A stretch of 30,087 nucleotides of DNA, taken from assembly GCA_002501695.1 (NCBI GenBank), contig DANZ01000113.1, forward strand, positions 1 through 30,087, read 5' to 3'. The translations under genes and the position numbers were made by a program. Within the stretch, counting starts at the first letter, position 1; each line of letters begins with the position of its first letter. The DNA is from Methanolobus sp. UBA474. Its GTDB lineage: Archaea; Halobacteriota; Methanosarcinia; Methanosarcinales; Methanosarcinaceae. A model generated the notes under the pieces. That model was given only the letters and a program-made list of their open reading frames with translations. It made no database searches and was not told where the DNA came from. Of this stretch, positions 21,820 to 30,087 are shown in pieces.

Positions 21820-22595
21820 CAAGTGACCAGAGTATCACTATATTAAAGATAGGCGGAAGTGTGATCACAGACAAAAGCGTAGATGAAGGCACGGCACGAC
21901 TGGAAGATATCAAACGCATCGCCCTTGAAATAGCAGTGTCTGCCTCCGGACTTGTGATAGTCCACGGTGCAGGCTCTTTTGGCCATCCCCAGGCAAAACG
22001 CTATGGACTGACGGGCAGATTTGACCCCCTCGGTTCCATTATAACCCATATATCGGTCAAAGAACTGAACCATATATTTGTGGATGCCCTCAACGCTGCA
22101 GGTGTGAAAGCGATAGGAGTCCATCCTATGAACTGTATCGTTTGTGATAACGGCAGGATTAAGGACATGTTCATGGAACATATCCGTATTATGCTGGAAA
22201 GCGGTTTTGTGCCCGTGCTCCATGGTGATGTGGTGATGGATACAGTACTTGGGACCTGTGTCCTCTCGGGTGATCAGATCGTCCCTTACCTTGCATCAAA
22301 ACTGGGCGCACAGCGCATAGGCATAGGAAGCGCTGAGGATGGAGTGCTTGACGGAAACAATAAGACCATTGAGAGCATCAGTAGCACAAACTTTGATCAG
22401 ATCAAACAGTTCATCGGCGGTTCTGTGAATACTGACGTGACAGGCGGGATGCTGGGAAAGGTACTTGAGCTCTTAAACCTTAGTGATACATCAAATACAA
22501 CTTCATATATATTCAATGCAGGTAATGCAGGGAATATCGCAAGTTTCCTCAGCGGAAAGAACATAGGTACTGCTATCTCAAAAGCAGAACATTAA
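21816..22595 (+). CDS. ipk: Isopentenyl phosphate kinase
   Basis: A 259-residue amino-acid-kinase-fold enzyme that converts isopentenyl phosphate to isopentenyl diphosphate, the last step of the modified archaeal mevalonate route. It has the N-terminal LKIGGSVITDK, the family HGAGSFGHPQAKRYGL with the active-site His, and VLHGDVVMDT. Its pairing with mevalonate kinase, and the absence of phosphomevalonate kinase or diphosphomevalonate decarboxylase nearby, fits that route. It starts within the mvk stop (ATGA) and is followed by the isomerase gene after 11 nt. Confidence 0.96.
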   Translation: MTSDQSITILKIGGSVITDKSVDEGTARLEDIKRIALEIAVSASGLVIVHGAGSFGHPQAKRYGLTGRFDPLGSIITHISVKELNHIFVDALNAAGVKAIGVHPMNCIVCDNGRIKDMFMEHIRIMLESGFVPVLHGDVVMDTVLGTCVLSGDQIVPYLASKLGAQRIGIGSAEDGVLDGNNKTIESISSTNFDQIKQFIGGSVNTDVTGGMLGKVLELLNLSDTSNTTSYIFNAGNAGNIASFLSGKNIGTAISKAEH

Positions 22596-22606
22596 GGATA
22601 ATTAGA

Positions 22607-23710
22607 ATGAGCACTTCCCAGAGAAAGATCGAACACCTCCGTTTATGTGCGGCAAGCCCGGTAGAATCAAGAAAAATAAAGGCCGGTTTTGAAGATATCA
22701 TGCTCGTACATCGGGCACTTCCTGAAATGGGAATGGATGACATAAACTTGTCGACGGAGTTGCTTGGGAAAGGCATGAATGCTCCTTTCATGATCGCTTC
22801 AATTACGGGAGGACATCCTGATACGATACCCATCAATGCCGCACTGGCATCCGCTGCAGAAGAGACAGGGATTGGTATCGGCGTTGGCAGCCAGAGGGCT
22901 GCCATCGAGGACCCTTCTCAGGAAGCTTCTTTCAGGATCGTCAGGGATGAAGCGCCAAATGCTTTTGTATATGGCAACATAGGCGCCGCGCAGATCAAGC
23001 AATATGGCGTTGAAGGTGTGGAAAAGCTGATAGAGATGATAGATGCCGATGCAATGGCAATACACCTGAACTTCCTTCAGGAAGCCATACAGCCGGAGGG
23101 AGACAGGAACGCATCCGATGCGCTTGAAAGCATCCGCGAGATATGTTCGATGAAAGTCCCCATTATTGTGAAAGAGACCGGATCGGGGATATCACACGAA
23201 GATGCCCTGCTCCTGAAGAAGGCAGGCGTTGCGGCCATAGATGTCGGTGGTGTCGGCGGGACCAGCTGGTCAGGCGTGGAAGTGTATAGAGCCAGAGCAA
23301 GAAAGGACAGGATCTCAGAAATGATAGGAGAACTGTTCTGGGATTTTGGAATACCCACTGTACCCAGCATTGTCGAATGCAGTGTCTCCCTGCCTGTTAT
23401 CGCCACCGGCGGCATAAGGACAGGACTGGACATCGCAAAATCGATTGCCATGGGCGCCTCTGCAGCCAGCGCGGCATTACCCTTCGTAGGGCCGGCAATG
23501 AAAGGGAAAGAAGAGGTAATTAAAAGCATCGCACTTATGCTTGATGAACTGAAAGTGGCGATGTTCCTTTGCGGTTGCAGGAATGTGAAAAAGCTGCACT
23601 CTGCTCCGGCGATAGTGACTGGCTGGACACGCGAATACATAGAACTTCGGGGTTTTGACGCAAAAGAATTTGCAATGCGATCTGAGAACAGTGAGTTCCA
23701 GATAGTTTAA
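22607..23710 (+). CDS. fni: Type 2 isopentenyl-diphosphate isomerase (FMN)
   Basis: A 367-residue FMN-dependent isomerase that interconverts isopentenyl and dimethylallyl diphosphate. Visible family blocks are RKIEHLRLC near the start, APFMIASITGGHP, GIGVGSQRAAIEDP, VKETGSGISHED, DVGGVGGTSWSGVE and ATGGIRTGLDIAKSIAMGA, the last two around the FMN phosphate. The TIM-barrel length is normal. It supplies the starter unit for the prenyl synthase two genes downstream. Confidence 0.96.
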   Translation: MSTSQRKIEHLRLCAASPVESRKIKAGFEDIMLVHRALPEMGMDDINLSTELLGKGMNAPFMIASITGGHPDTIPINAALASAAEETGIGIGVGSQRAAIEDPSQEASFRIVRDEAPNAFVYGNIGAAQIKQYGVEGVEKLIEMIDADAMAIHLNFLQEAIQPEGDRNASDALESIREICSMKVPIIVKETGSGISHEDALLLKKAGVAAIDVGGVGGTSWSGVEVYRARARKDRISEMIGELFWDFGIPTVPSIVECSVSLPVIATGGIRTGLDIAKSIAMGASAASAALPFVGPAMKGKEEVIKSIALMLDELKVAMFLCGCRNVKKLHSAPAIVTGWTREYIELRGFDAKEFAMRSENSEFQIV

Positions 23711-23769
23711 CTGTCATTTATCATAAGCATTGATACATAGATCGAATTTACTAAAATAGAGGTTAATAC

Positions 23770-25116
23770 ATGACTGAAATAGGTATAATAGCAGTTGGCG
23801 GATATAACGAGATGGGCCGCAACATGACTGCGATAAGAGTTAACGAGGAAATAGTGATCATAGATATGGGCATTCGCCTGGACAGGGTCCAGATACATGA
23901 AGATGTGGACACGGACAGGATGCACTCACTTGAGCTCATAGAGATGGGAGCAATTCCGGACGACACGATAATGAATGAGGTCAATGGTAACGTGCGTGCT
24001 ATCGTATGCACACATGGCCACCTGGATCACATTGGGGCCATATCCAAACTCGCACACCGTTACACAGCACCGATAATCGCAACCCCATACACTACTGCGC
24101 TGATAAAGCACCAGATAGATTCCGAGAGGAAGTTCGGGGTCAAGAACAATATTGTTGCGTTGAAGGCCGGCGAAACCCTGGAAATAACAAAGGACATCAC
24201 CATCGAGTTCATTAACACCCAGCACAGCATCATTGATACTGTTTTCGTGGTCATACACACTCCAAGCGGTGCTGTTGTGTACGCGTGTGACTTCAAGTTG
24301 GACAGGACACCTACTTTAGGCGAGGCGCCTGACTTTGAGAGAATGAAACAGCTTGGAAATGAAGGGGTCATTGCACTCATCACCGAGAGTACCAATGCAG
24401 GCAGAAATGGAAAGGCACCTTCCGAACTTATAGCACATATGATGCTCAAGGACGTTCTGCTCGGTACAGAGGAAGCAGATGTGGGTATGATAGTCACTAC
24501 ATTTGCATCCCATATAGCACGCATGAACTCCATTGTCCACTTCGCGGAAGAGATGGGAAGGATACCGGTACTTCTGGGAAGATCCATGGAAAGGTACGTA
24601 GGGACTGCCTATCAGCTTGGGTACATAGACCTTCCGGAAAATGTGGAGATATATGGCACGCGTCGCGACATTGATAGTGCGCTCAAGAAGATAATGGAAC
24701 AAGGCAAGGACAAGTACCTGCCGGTCATGACCGGACATCAGGGCGAGCCCGGAGCAGTTCTTGGCAGGATAGCCAATGGAGACACTCCTTTCAAGATAGA
24801 GACCGGAGACAGGATCATCTTCTCAGCAAATGTGATACCGAATCCCATGACACAGGCAAACCGCTATTCCCTTGAGACCAAACTCAAGATGAAAGGGGCA
24901 AGGATATATGACAATGTGCATGTTTCGGGACACGCATACAGGGAAGACCACTGGGAGCTGCTCAGGATGCTAAAGCCTGAACACGTTATTCCCGCACACG
25001 GGACCATACAGATGCACAGCGAGTACATTCAGATGGCAGAGGATGCCGGCTATTCACTCGGCGATACACTGCACCTGTTGAGAAACGGCGAGGAGCTTTA
25101 TATCGAAGAAGATTAA
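23770..25116 (+). CDS. rnj: Archaeal RNase J (beta-CASP metallo-beta-lactamase ribonuclease)
   Basis: A 448-residue ribonuclease, the same length class as methanogen RNase J enzymes that act as 5'-3' exonucleases in mRNA decay. It has the metallo-beta-lactamase motif HGHLDHIGA (about residues 79-87), a beta-CASP region with GRSMERYVGTAYQ and VMTGHQGEPGA, and the C-terminal HVSGHAYREDH and VIPAHGT metal ligands. It lacks the N-terminal KH domains of aCPSF1 and so is not that factor. AGAGGT precedes the ATG by about seven bases. It is set between two isoprenoid genes, a common archaeal arrangement without a known functional reason. Confidence 0.95.
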   Translation: MTEIGIIAVGGYNEMGRNMTAIRVNEEIVIIDMGIRLDRVQIHEDVDTDRMHSLELIEMGAIPDDTIMNEVNGNVRAIVCTHGHLDHIGAISKLAHRYTAPIIATPYTTALIKHQIDSERKFGVKNNIVALKAGETLEITKDITIEFINTQHSIIDTVFVVIHTPSGAVVYACDFKLDRTPTLGEAPDFERMKQLGNEGVIALITESTNAGRNGKAPSELIAHMMLKDVLLGTEEADVGMIVTTFASHIARMNSIVHFAEEMGRIPVLLGRSMERYVGTAYQLGYIDLPENVEIYGTRRDIDSALKKIMEQGKDKYLPVMTGHQGEPGAVLGRIANGDTPFKIETGDRIIFSANVIPNPMTQANRYSLETKLKMKGARIYDNVHVSGHAYREDHWELLRMLKPEHVIPAHGTIQMHSEYIQMAEDAGYSLGDTLHLLRNGEELYIEED

Positions 25117-25157
25117 GAGTTAATGACAACTAAGGAAAAACAAATTAGGAAAAACAG

Positions 25158-26135
25158 ATGGGATCAACTATGGATTTGATAGGAGAGATCAAAAAGAGGT
25201 CTGTGCGCGTTGATAAGGGCATCGAGGACTATCTCCCTCTGTCCAGACCCACAGAGCTCTATAAGGCAGCCCGTTACCTGCCTGATGCCGGCGGGAAAAG
25301 GCTCAGACCTGCCATTGTGATATTAACAGCTGAGGCTGTGGGCTCCAGACCTGAGAAGGTTCTCCCTGCTGCTGTTGCCGTGGAGCTCGTGCATAATTTC
25401 ACACTTGTACATGACGACATAATGGACAGGGATGACATCCGCAGGGGTATGCCTGCCGTCCATGTGAAATGGGGAGAGGCAGGCGCCATCCTCGCAGGCG
25501 ATACATTGTACTCAAGAGCCTTTGAGATAATGACACGTGCAGAGGGAACTCCGGAAAACCTGTTGAAATGCGTGGATATACTATCCAAGACATGCCGGGA
25601 CATCTGCGAAGGACAATGGATGGATGTCGAGTTCGAAGGCCGCACAGATGTTACTGAAGAAGAGTATCTCGAAATGATCGAGAAAAAGACAGGTGTGCTC
25701 TACGCTGCCTCATGCAAGATAGGGGCGATACTCGGAGGAGCTTCCGGGGAGACTGCAGACACAATGTACGAGTTTGGCAGGCTCATAGGCATTGCTTTCC
25801 AGATCTATGACGATGTCATAGATATGATCACTCCTGAAGAGGTACTTGGCAAGGTAAGGGGAAGCGACCTCATGGAAGGCAAGAAGACGCTCATTGCGAT
25901 CCACGCATTGAGCAATGGCGTGAAACTCGATATATTCGGCAGAGGAGAAGCCAGTACAGAAGAGATCAATGACACTGTGCATCTGCTGGAAGAGTCCGGG
26001 TCGATAAACTATGCAAGGGACCTTGCAGTATCATATATCGCAAAAGGGAAGGGACTTCTTGATGTTCTTGAGGACAGCGAGCCAAAGGAGATACTTCTCG
26101 CAATTGCAGATTATATGATCCAGAGATCGCATTGA
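25158..26135 (+). CDS. idsA: Short-chain polyprenyl (farnesyl/geranylgeranyl) diphosphate synthase
   Basis: A 325-residue trans-prenyltransferase that builds the C15/C20 chains used for archaeal ether lipids. It has the GGKRLRP substrate motif, the first aspartate-rich motif DDIMD preceded by HNFTLVH, GDTLYSRAFE, and the second motif QIYDDVIDM. A Phe sits five residues before the first DD pair, a position that influences product length; whether the product is C15, C20 or both cannot be settled by eye. AGGA seven bases before the ATG at 25158 supports this start, with 25170 as an alternative. It ends the isoprenoid run and converges with pyruvate phosphate dikinase. Confidence 0.95.
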   Translation: MGSTMDLIGEIKKRSVRVDKGIEDYLPLSRPTELYKAARYLPDAGGKRLRPAIVILTAEAVGSRPEKVLPAAVAVELVHNFTLVHDDIMDRDDIRRGMPAVHVKWGEAGAILAGDTLYSRAFEIMTRAEGTPENLLKCVDILSKTCRDICEGQWMDVEFEGRTDVTEEEYLEMIEKKTGVLYAASCKIGAILGGASGETADTMYEFGRLIGIAFQIYDDVIDMITPEEVLGKVRGSDLMEGKKTLIAIHALSNGVKLDIFGRGEASTEEINDTVHLLEESGSINYARDLAVSYIAKGKGLLDVLEDSEPKEILLAIADYMIQRSH

Positions 26136-26228
26136 ACTCTTTTTAGGAGAGGGGCTCTGCTCTTCTATTTTATATTTATTGTAAAACGTCTTTGCAATGA
26201 GCACTCTTGCTGAAGAGAAAACTTTCTG

Positions 26229-26268
26229 CAAAAAAAACAAAAAGAAATAATACGGGACAAGCCCGTAT
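26229..26268 (-). terminator. Hairpin/poly-U terminator of pyruvate phosphate dikinase
   Basis: Starting one base after the ppdK stop, ATACGGG and CCCGTAT pair over seven bases (26250-26268) around a five-base loop. On the minus strand a run of about 21 mostly T residues follows, ending in eight T. It looks like a factor-independent terminator. The plus-strand side of the gap has a T-rich stretch (26173-26190) that may end the idsA transcript. Confidence 0.8.
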
Positions 26269-26269
26269 C

Positions 26270-28939
26270 TTAAAGGGATCTGCCTTCTTCTTCGAGGACT
26301 GCCTGTGCTGCAGCAAGCCTGGCGATAGGCACACGGAATGGCGAGCAGCTTACATAATCGAGTCCTACCCTGTAGCCGAACTTTACGGAACTTGGCTCTC
26401 CACCGTGTTCACCGCAAATTCCGATCTTCAGGTCAGGTCTTGTAGAACGGCCTTTTTCAATACCAATCTTCACAAGCTGACCAACACCTTCCTGATCAAG
26501 GACAGCGAAGGGGTCATTCTCCAGGATGCCATCGGCGACATAGCACGGAAGGAACTTACCTGCATCATCTCTGCTGAAACCAAAGGTTGTCTGGGTCAGG
26601 TCATTGGTACCAAAGGAAAAGAACTCTGCTTCGCGGGCGATCTGATCTGCTGTAAGGGCTGCCCGTGGAAGCTCTATCATAGTACCTACTAGGTAATCCA
26701 TCTTTACTTTCTTCTCGGCCAGCACGGCTTCAATGACATTGATGACATGCTTCTTTGCCGCTTTCAGCTCGTTCACATGACATACAAGAGGGATCATGAT
26801 CTCAGGCACGATGTCTACGCCTTCAGTCTTGAGCTGGCAGGCAGCCTCGACGATCGCCTGCACCTGCATTTCGTAGATCTCCGGATAGGTGATACCAAGG
26901 CGGCATCCCCTGTGACCGAGCATGGGATTTATCTCGATAAGAGACTCAACGCGCTCCATGATATCCTTTAAGATCAGAAGTTCACCCTCATTGCTTTCGA
27001 GTGCCTCGGATTCGAGGAGGCGGAACTTTTCTGCAAGCTCTTCATGCTTTGGCAGGAACTCGTGAAGGGGAGGGTCAAGAAGGCGTATGGTCACAGGATA
27101 GCCTTCCATAGCACGGAAGATACCTATGAAGTCCTCCCTCTGCATGGGCAGTAACTTGCTCAGAGCTTCCTTTCTTGTATATTCATCTTCCGCCAGGATC
27201 ATTTCTCTGACCACAGGTATCCTGTCATCTCCAAAGAACATGTGCTCTGTCCTGCACAGGCCAATTCCCTCTGCACCGAAATCCCTTGCTACAGCCGCAT
27301 CATGAGGAGTATCGGCATTTGTCCTTACACCCATTTTCCTTACTTCATCAGCCCAGGAAAGCAGGGTCTTGAGCTCTTCGCTGACCCCGGGGGTGACAAG
27401 CGCTACCTTGCCAAGGATGACGCTTCCTGTTGCACCGTCGATGGATAGGTAGTCGCCTTCCTTTATGCGAAGATCGTTGATAGTGAATACTTTCTCATGT
27501 ATGTCAATGCTGATAGCTCCGCAACCGGCAACACATGGCTTGCCCATACCTCTGGCAACCACAGCTGCGTGAGAGGTCATTCCCCCGCGCACTGTAAGTA
27601 TGCCCTGGGCAGCATCCATGCCGCCTATGTCCTCAGGTGACGTCTCTGCTCTGACAAGGATCACCTTTTTGTTGAGAGCAGCCATCTCCTCCGCATGCTC
27701 AGCTGTGAAGACTACCTTCCCTACAGCAGCTCCTGGTGAAGCCGGCAGGCCTGTGGCAATGACCTCATACTTTGCGCTGGGGTCTATCATCGGGTGCAGC
27801 AACTGGTCTATCTGTTCCGGTCTGACCCTCATAAGGGCGGTCTTTTTATCAATAAGGCCTTCATTGACCATATCAACAGCAATATTGAGAGCTGCAGCAG
27901 CAGTACGCTTACCATTTCGGGTCTGAAGCATATAGAGCTTACCTTCCTGGATGGTGAACTCGATATCCTGCATATCCTTGAAGTGTTTCTCGAGTTTCTC
28001 GCATATGTCCACAAGTTGTGCATAGGATTGCGGCATCTTATGCGCAAGGGTTGTGATCGTCAGGGGAGTCCTGATACCCGCTACGACATCTTCTCCCTGT
28101 GCATTCATAAGATATTCGCCAAAGAACTCTTTCTTGCCTGTTGCGGGGTCTCTTGTGAAAGCAACACCTGTACCTGATGTCTCACCCATGTTACCGTAGA
28201 CCATGGTCTGCACATTGACAGCGGTACCCCAGTCCATGGGGATATTGTTGAGTTTCCTGTATCTGATAGCACGCTGGTTGTTCCATGAGTTGAAAACTGC
28301 CTCAATAGCCATCTGGAGTTGTTTACGCGGATCCTGAGGGAATTCAGAGCCGGTCTTCTTCCTGATGATCTCCTTGAATGTTTCAGCCAGTTGTTTAAGG
28401 GCATTGGCATTAAGCTGCGTGTCCTGCTTGACACCAAGCTCGTTCTTCTTGGCCTCTATTGCCGATTCGAAATACTCGTGCTTGATGTCCAGCACCACAT
28501 CCCCGAACATCATCAGGAACCTGCGGTAGCTGTCGTAGGCAAATCTTTCATTGCCGGTCTTTCTTGCAAGACCTACAACAGACTCATCGTTAAGGCCCAG
28601 GTTCAGTACAGTATCCATCATACCAGGCATGGAAACACGTGCACCGGACCTGACAGAGAGTAACAGAGGATCATTTATATCTCCGAAATACTTACCGTTC
28701 ACCTGTTCAAGCTTCTCGATAGCAGCGTCTATCTGGCCAAGAATACCATCAGGATATGAACCCTTTTCAAGGTAGAGCACACAAACCTCAGTTGTGATGG
28801 TAAACCCGGGCGGAACCGGTATACCCAGATTGGCCATCTCTGCAAGATTAGCACCTTTGCCACCAAGCAGATCTTTCATGCTGTTTTTGCCTTCAGTTTC
28901 TTCTTTCCCGAAAAAATATACGAATTTTCTATCTGCCAC
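26270..28939 (-). CDS. ppdK: Pyruvate, phosphate dikinase
   Basis: It interconverts pyruvate, ATP and phosphate with phosphoenolpyruvate, AMP and pyrophosphate, linking C3 units to gluconeogenesis in a methanogen. About 889 residues, the full family length. The N-terminal ATP-grasp part has GGKGANLAEM and SVRSGARVSMPGMMDTVLNLG. The swivelling domain carries the phospho-His loop GGMTSHAAVVARGMGKPC. The C-terminal TIM barrel has GIGLCRTEHMFF, MLGHRGCRLG, SFGTNDLTQ and GICGEHGGEP with the catalytic Cys. The frame opens at an ATG (28957), but GTGGAGG seven bases before the GTG at 28939 favours the GTG, which gives VADRKFVYFFG as the start. A hairpin and T-run follow the stop. No PEP-synthase regulator is nearby. 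Confidence 0.96.
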   Translation of the reverse strand: MADRKFVYFFGKEETEGKNSMKDLLGGKGANLAEMANLGIPVPPGFTITTEVCVLYLEKGSYPDGILGQIDAAIEKLEQVNGKYFGDINDPLLLSVRSGARVSMPGMMDTVLNLGLNDESVVGLARKTGNERFAYDSYRRFLMMFGDVVLDIKHEYFESAIEAKKNELGVKQDTQLNANALKQLAETFKEIIRKKTGSEFPQDPRKQLQMAIEAVFNSWNNQRAIRYRKLNNIPMDWGTAVNVQTMVYGNMGETSGTGVAFTRDPATGKKEFFGEYLMNAQGEDVVAGIRTPLTITTLAHKMPQSYAQLVDICEKLEKHFKDMQDIEFTIQEGKLYMLQTRNGKRTAAAALNIAVDMVNEGLIDKKTALMRVRPEQIDQLLHPMIDPSAKYEVIATGLPASPGAAVGKVVFTAEHAEEMAALNKKVILVRAETSPEDIGGMDAAQGILTVRGGMTSHAAVVARGMGKPCVAGCGAISIDIHEKVFTINDLRIKEGDYLSIDGATGSVILGKVALVTPGVSEELKTLLSWADEVRKMGVRTNADTPHDAAVARDFGAEGIGLCRTEHMFFGDDRIPVVREMILAEDEYTRKEALSKLLPMQREDFIGIFRAMEGYPVTIRLLDPPLHEFLPKHEELAEKFRLLESEALESNEGELLILKDIMERVESLIEINPMLGHRGCRLGITYPEIYEMQVQAIVEAACQLKTEGVDIVPEIMIPLVCHVNELKAAKKHVINVIEAVLAEKKVKMDYLVGTMIELPRAALTADQIAREAEFFSFGTNDLTQTTFGFSRDDAGKFLPCYVADGILENDPFAVLDQEGVGQLVKIGIEKGRSTRPDLKIGICGEHGGEPSSVKFGYRVGLDYVSCSPFRVPIARLAAAQAVLEEEGRSL

Positions 28940-28998
28940 CAGGTTTCCTCCACGCATAAAATATATGATGGATAGTTTAAGTATGAAGTCATTATAAT

Positions 28999-29012
28999 AG
29001 GGCTATAAAGCC
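28999..29012 (-). promoter_or_regulatory. Possible promoter region of ppdK
   Basis: The 14 bases include the palindrome GGCTATAAAGCC's minus-strand reading GGCTTTATAGCC, which contains a TATA-like CTTTATAG. It would start transcription near 28980, about 40 nt before the GTG start. The rest of the 28958-29241 gap is AT-rich and holds no convincing gene. Confidence 0.3.
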
Positions 29013-29182
29013 ATAATAAAGTCGTCCCAAGATAGACCTGTTATAACTTTAAGGTTGTGGTCTGTAGACTGATAACATGCCCACCGATAAACATTAACTG
29101 TAAAAATATCTGCAATTTATTCTCCCTATTAACGATATCTTTTTGTATAGAGAAATGGCAGTATAAAAAATCCTGCGTAAAC

Positions 29183-29192
29183 TATATATAAT
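29183..29192 (+). promoter_or_regulatory. TATA-like box for gar1-tfb
   Basis: TATATATAAT precedes the gar1 ATG by about 50 nt, predicting transcription from about 29210 and a leader near 30 nt. A second box, AAATATATTTTC at about 29561, could give tfb its own start. Confidence 0.45.
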
Positions 29193-29241
29193 ATAAGCGC
29201 AAGAGTAGTTTAAAATAAAAAAGGTAGAACCTGTATAAGAT

Positions 29242-29502
29242 ATGAAACGACTGGGTAAAGTACTGCATCTTTCAAAACAGGATGAGTTGATCATTCGAGG
29301 GGACGCAAATAAGTTTTCCGGATCTCTAAGGGAAATGCCTAGAATACATTCTTTTGTTCTTGATAAATCAATTAAGAGAATAGGGAAGGTTGCCGGCATT
29401 TTCGGACCTGTTGACTGTCCATACTATATTGTGAAACCGAACAAGGGAACTCCCGATTCTGATCTGCAAAAACTGATTAGCGAACGAGTATACGTTCAGT
29501 GA
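29242..29502 (+). CDS. gar1: H/ACA ribonucleoprotein subunit Gar1
   Basis: An 86-residue Gar1-like protein, part of the H/ACA small ribonucleoprotein that makes pseudouridine in rRNA with Cbf5, Nop10 and L7Ae. The six-stranded barrel core is recognised from KRIGKVAGIFGPVDCPYYIVKP. The N-terminal half MKRLGKVLHLSKQDELIIRG is also typical. The tail is short and lacks the Gly/Arg repeats of eukaryotic Gar1, as in other archaea. No strong ribosome site is present. It is followed by tfb after 97 nt, an arrangement conserved in many euryarchaea. Confidence 0.9.
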   Translation: MKRLGKVLHLSKQDELIIRGDANKFSGSLREMPRIHSFVLDKSIKRIGKVAGIFGPVDCPYYIVKPNKGTPDSDLQKLISERVYVQ

Positions 29503-29599
29503 ATACATAGGCCTTTTAAATTGTTGTTGTGAGCTGTGGTTGACTGAGAGAAGACTAAAGAAATATATTTTCTATTAATAGATATGAAGGTGATTGAAA

Positions 29600-30087
29600 A
29601 TGGTCGAAGTTGAAAGGGTACGGTATTCCGATACTTCCGAAAGGGAGAAGATACGTGCAATGATCAAGGCACGCAAGGAAAAAGAGAAAGACATGGACGT
29701 GGAGAAAGCCAAGGTCCAGTGTCCGGAGTGTGGCAGCCGCAGCCTGGTACAGGATTATGAGAGAGCCGAACTGGTATGTTCTGACTGCGGACTTGTCGTA
29801 GACGCCGAATTCGTAGATGAAGGACCCGAATGGCGCGCATTTGACCATGATCAGAGAATGAAACGCTCACGTGTAGGTGCGCCGATGACCTACACCATCC
29901 ATGACAAGGGCCTGTCAACAATGATAGACTGGAGGAACCGTGATTCTTACGGGAAATCCATTTCTTCAAAGAACAGGGCGCAGCTGTACAGGCTGAGAAA
30001 ATGGCAGCGCAGGATACGTGTCAGTAACGCTACCGAAAGGAACCTTGCGTTCGCACTGTCAGAACTTGACCGTATGGCTTCCGCACT
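29600..30087 (+). CDS. tfb: Transcription initiation factor TFB, C-terminus cut by window edge
   Basis: TFB joins TBP at the promoter and recruits RNA polymerase. The first 162 residues are in the window. After a charged N-terminal tail of about 38 residues, the zinc ribbon has Cys41, Cys44 (CPEC) and Cys60, Cys63 (CSDC). The B-reader and linker follow with DEGPEWRAFDHDQRMKRSRVGAP and GLSTMIDWRNRDS. The first cyclin repeat begins around residue 120 and is cut off. AAGGTGAT six bases before the ATG gives a strong ribosome site. Confidence 0.96.
   Translation, partial: MVEVERVRYSDTSEREKIRAMIKARKEKEKDMDVEKAKVQCPECGSRSLVQDYERAELVCSDCGLVVDAEFVDEGPEWRAFDHDQRMKRSRVGAPMTYTIHDKGLSTMIDWRNRDSYGKSISSKNRAQLYRLRKWQRRIRVSNATERNLAFALSELDRMASA

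Noticed and set aside
23077..23640. Minus-strand open frame of 187 codons within the IPP isomerase gene
   Set aside because: It is antisense to an enzyme with all family motifs and has the low-complexity composition of a shadow frame.
25131..25158. Two copies of AGGAAAAACA before idsA
   Set aside because: They are short and purine-rich and probably reflect a duplicated ribosome-site region rather than a functional repeat.
1..30087. Mobile elements, CRISPR arrays, prophage or defence genes
   Set aside because: I looked for transposase motifs, regularly spaced repeats, integrase signatures and restriction or toxin genes and saw none; gene order is dense and conserved throughout.

Overview
The window is a stretch of archaeal chromosome, almost certainly from a methylotrophic methanogen of the Methanosarcinaceae (Methanolobus, Methanomethylovorans or Methanococcoides type; the genus is an inference). 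The evidence is the archaeal information-processing set (TFB, Gar1, RpoN, RpoK, uS2, uS9, uL13, eL18), archaeal isoprenoid enzymes (mevalonate kinase, isopentenyl phosphate kinase, type 2 IPP isomerase, prenyl synthase), the methanogen homocysteine proteins, TATA-box promoters, GGTGATC-type ribosome sites, and a tRNA intron bounded by a bulge-helix-bulge. I see no insertion sequence, prophage, CRISPR array or defence island.

Layout. 1-4638 (minus): larB, larC, RIO2 kinase and a DUF460 RNase H-fold protein that runs off the left edge. 4710-4919 (plus): a small two-helix membrane protein. 4926-6565 (minus): a CxxC redoxin, a thioredoxin reductase and a DUF2111-like protein. 6769-7584 (plus): an AT-rich, membrane-anchored protein with a Cys-His-Asp transglutaminase-like signature; it is the least ordinary gene here. 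7605-10247 (minus): the homocysteine cluster of DUF39/CBS sulfurtransferase, NIL/ferredoxin subunit and UPF0280 (ApbE-like) protein. 10450-14364: Hsp20 (minus), an MFS transporter and a DUF2892 protein (plus), and an orphan sensor histidine kinase (minus). 14365-14720 is a 356-nt intergenic region with two strong inverted repeats. 14721-17277 (plus): serA, an unrecognised protein and a DUF2240 protein.

17424-26135 (plus) is one long conserved archaeal run: eL18, uL13, uS9, rpoN, an intron-containing tRNA-Pro(CGG), rpoK, uS2, MEMO, mevalonate kinase, isopentenyl phosphate kinase, IPP isomerase, RNase J and prenyl diphosphate synthase. It links translation and transcription genes to synthesis of the C5 units and chains of archaeal ether lipids. 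26270-28939 (minus) is pyruvate phosphate dikinase with a clear hairpin/poly-U terminator. 29242-30087 (plus) is the gar1-tfb pair, with tfb cut by the right edge.

Most of the window is conserved core genome and I found no wholly new multi-gene system. The points most worth checking are the transglutaminase-like membrane protein, the hairpin series between the tRNA and rpoK, the inverted repeats between the histidine kinase and serA, and the linkage of UPF0280 to the homocysteine genes.
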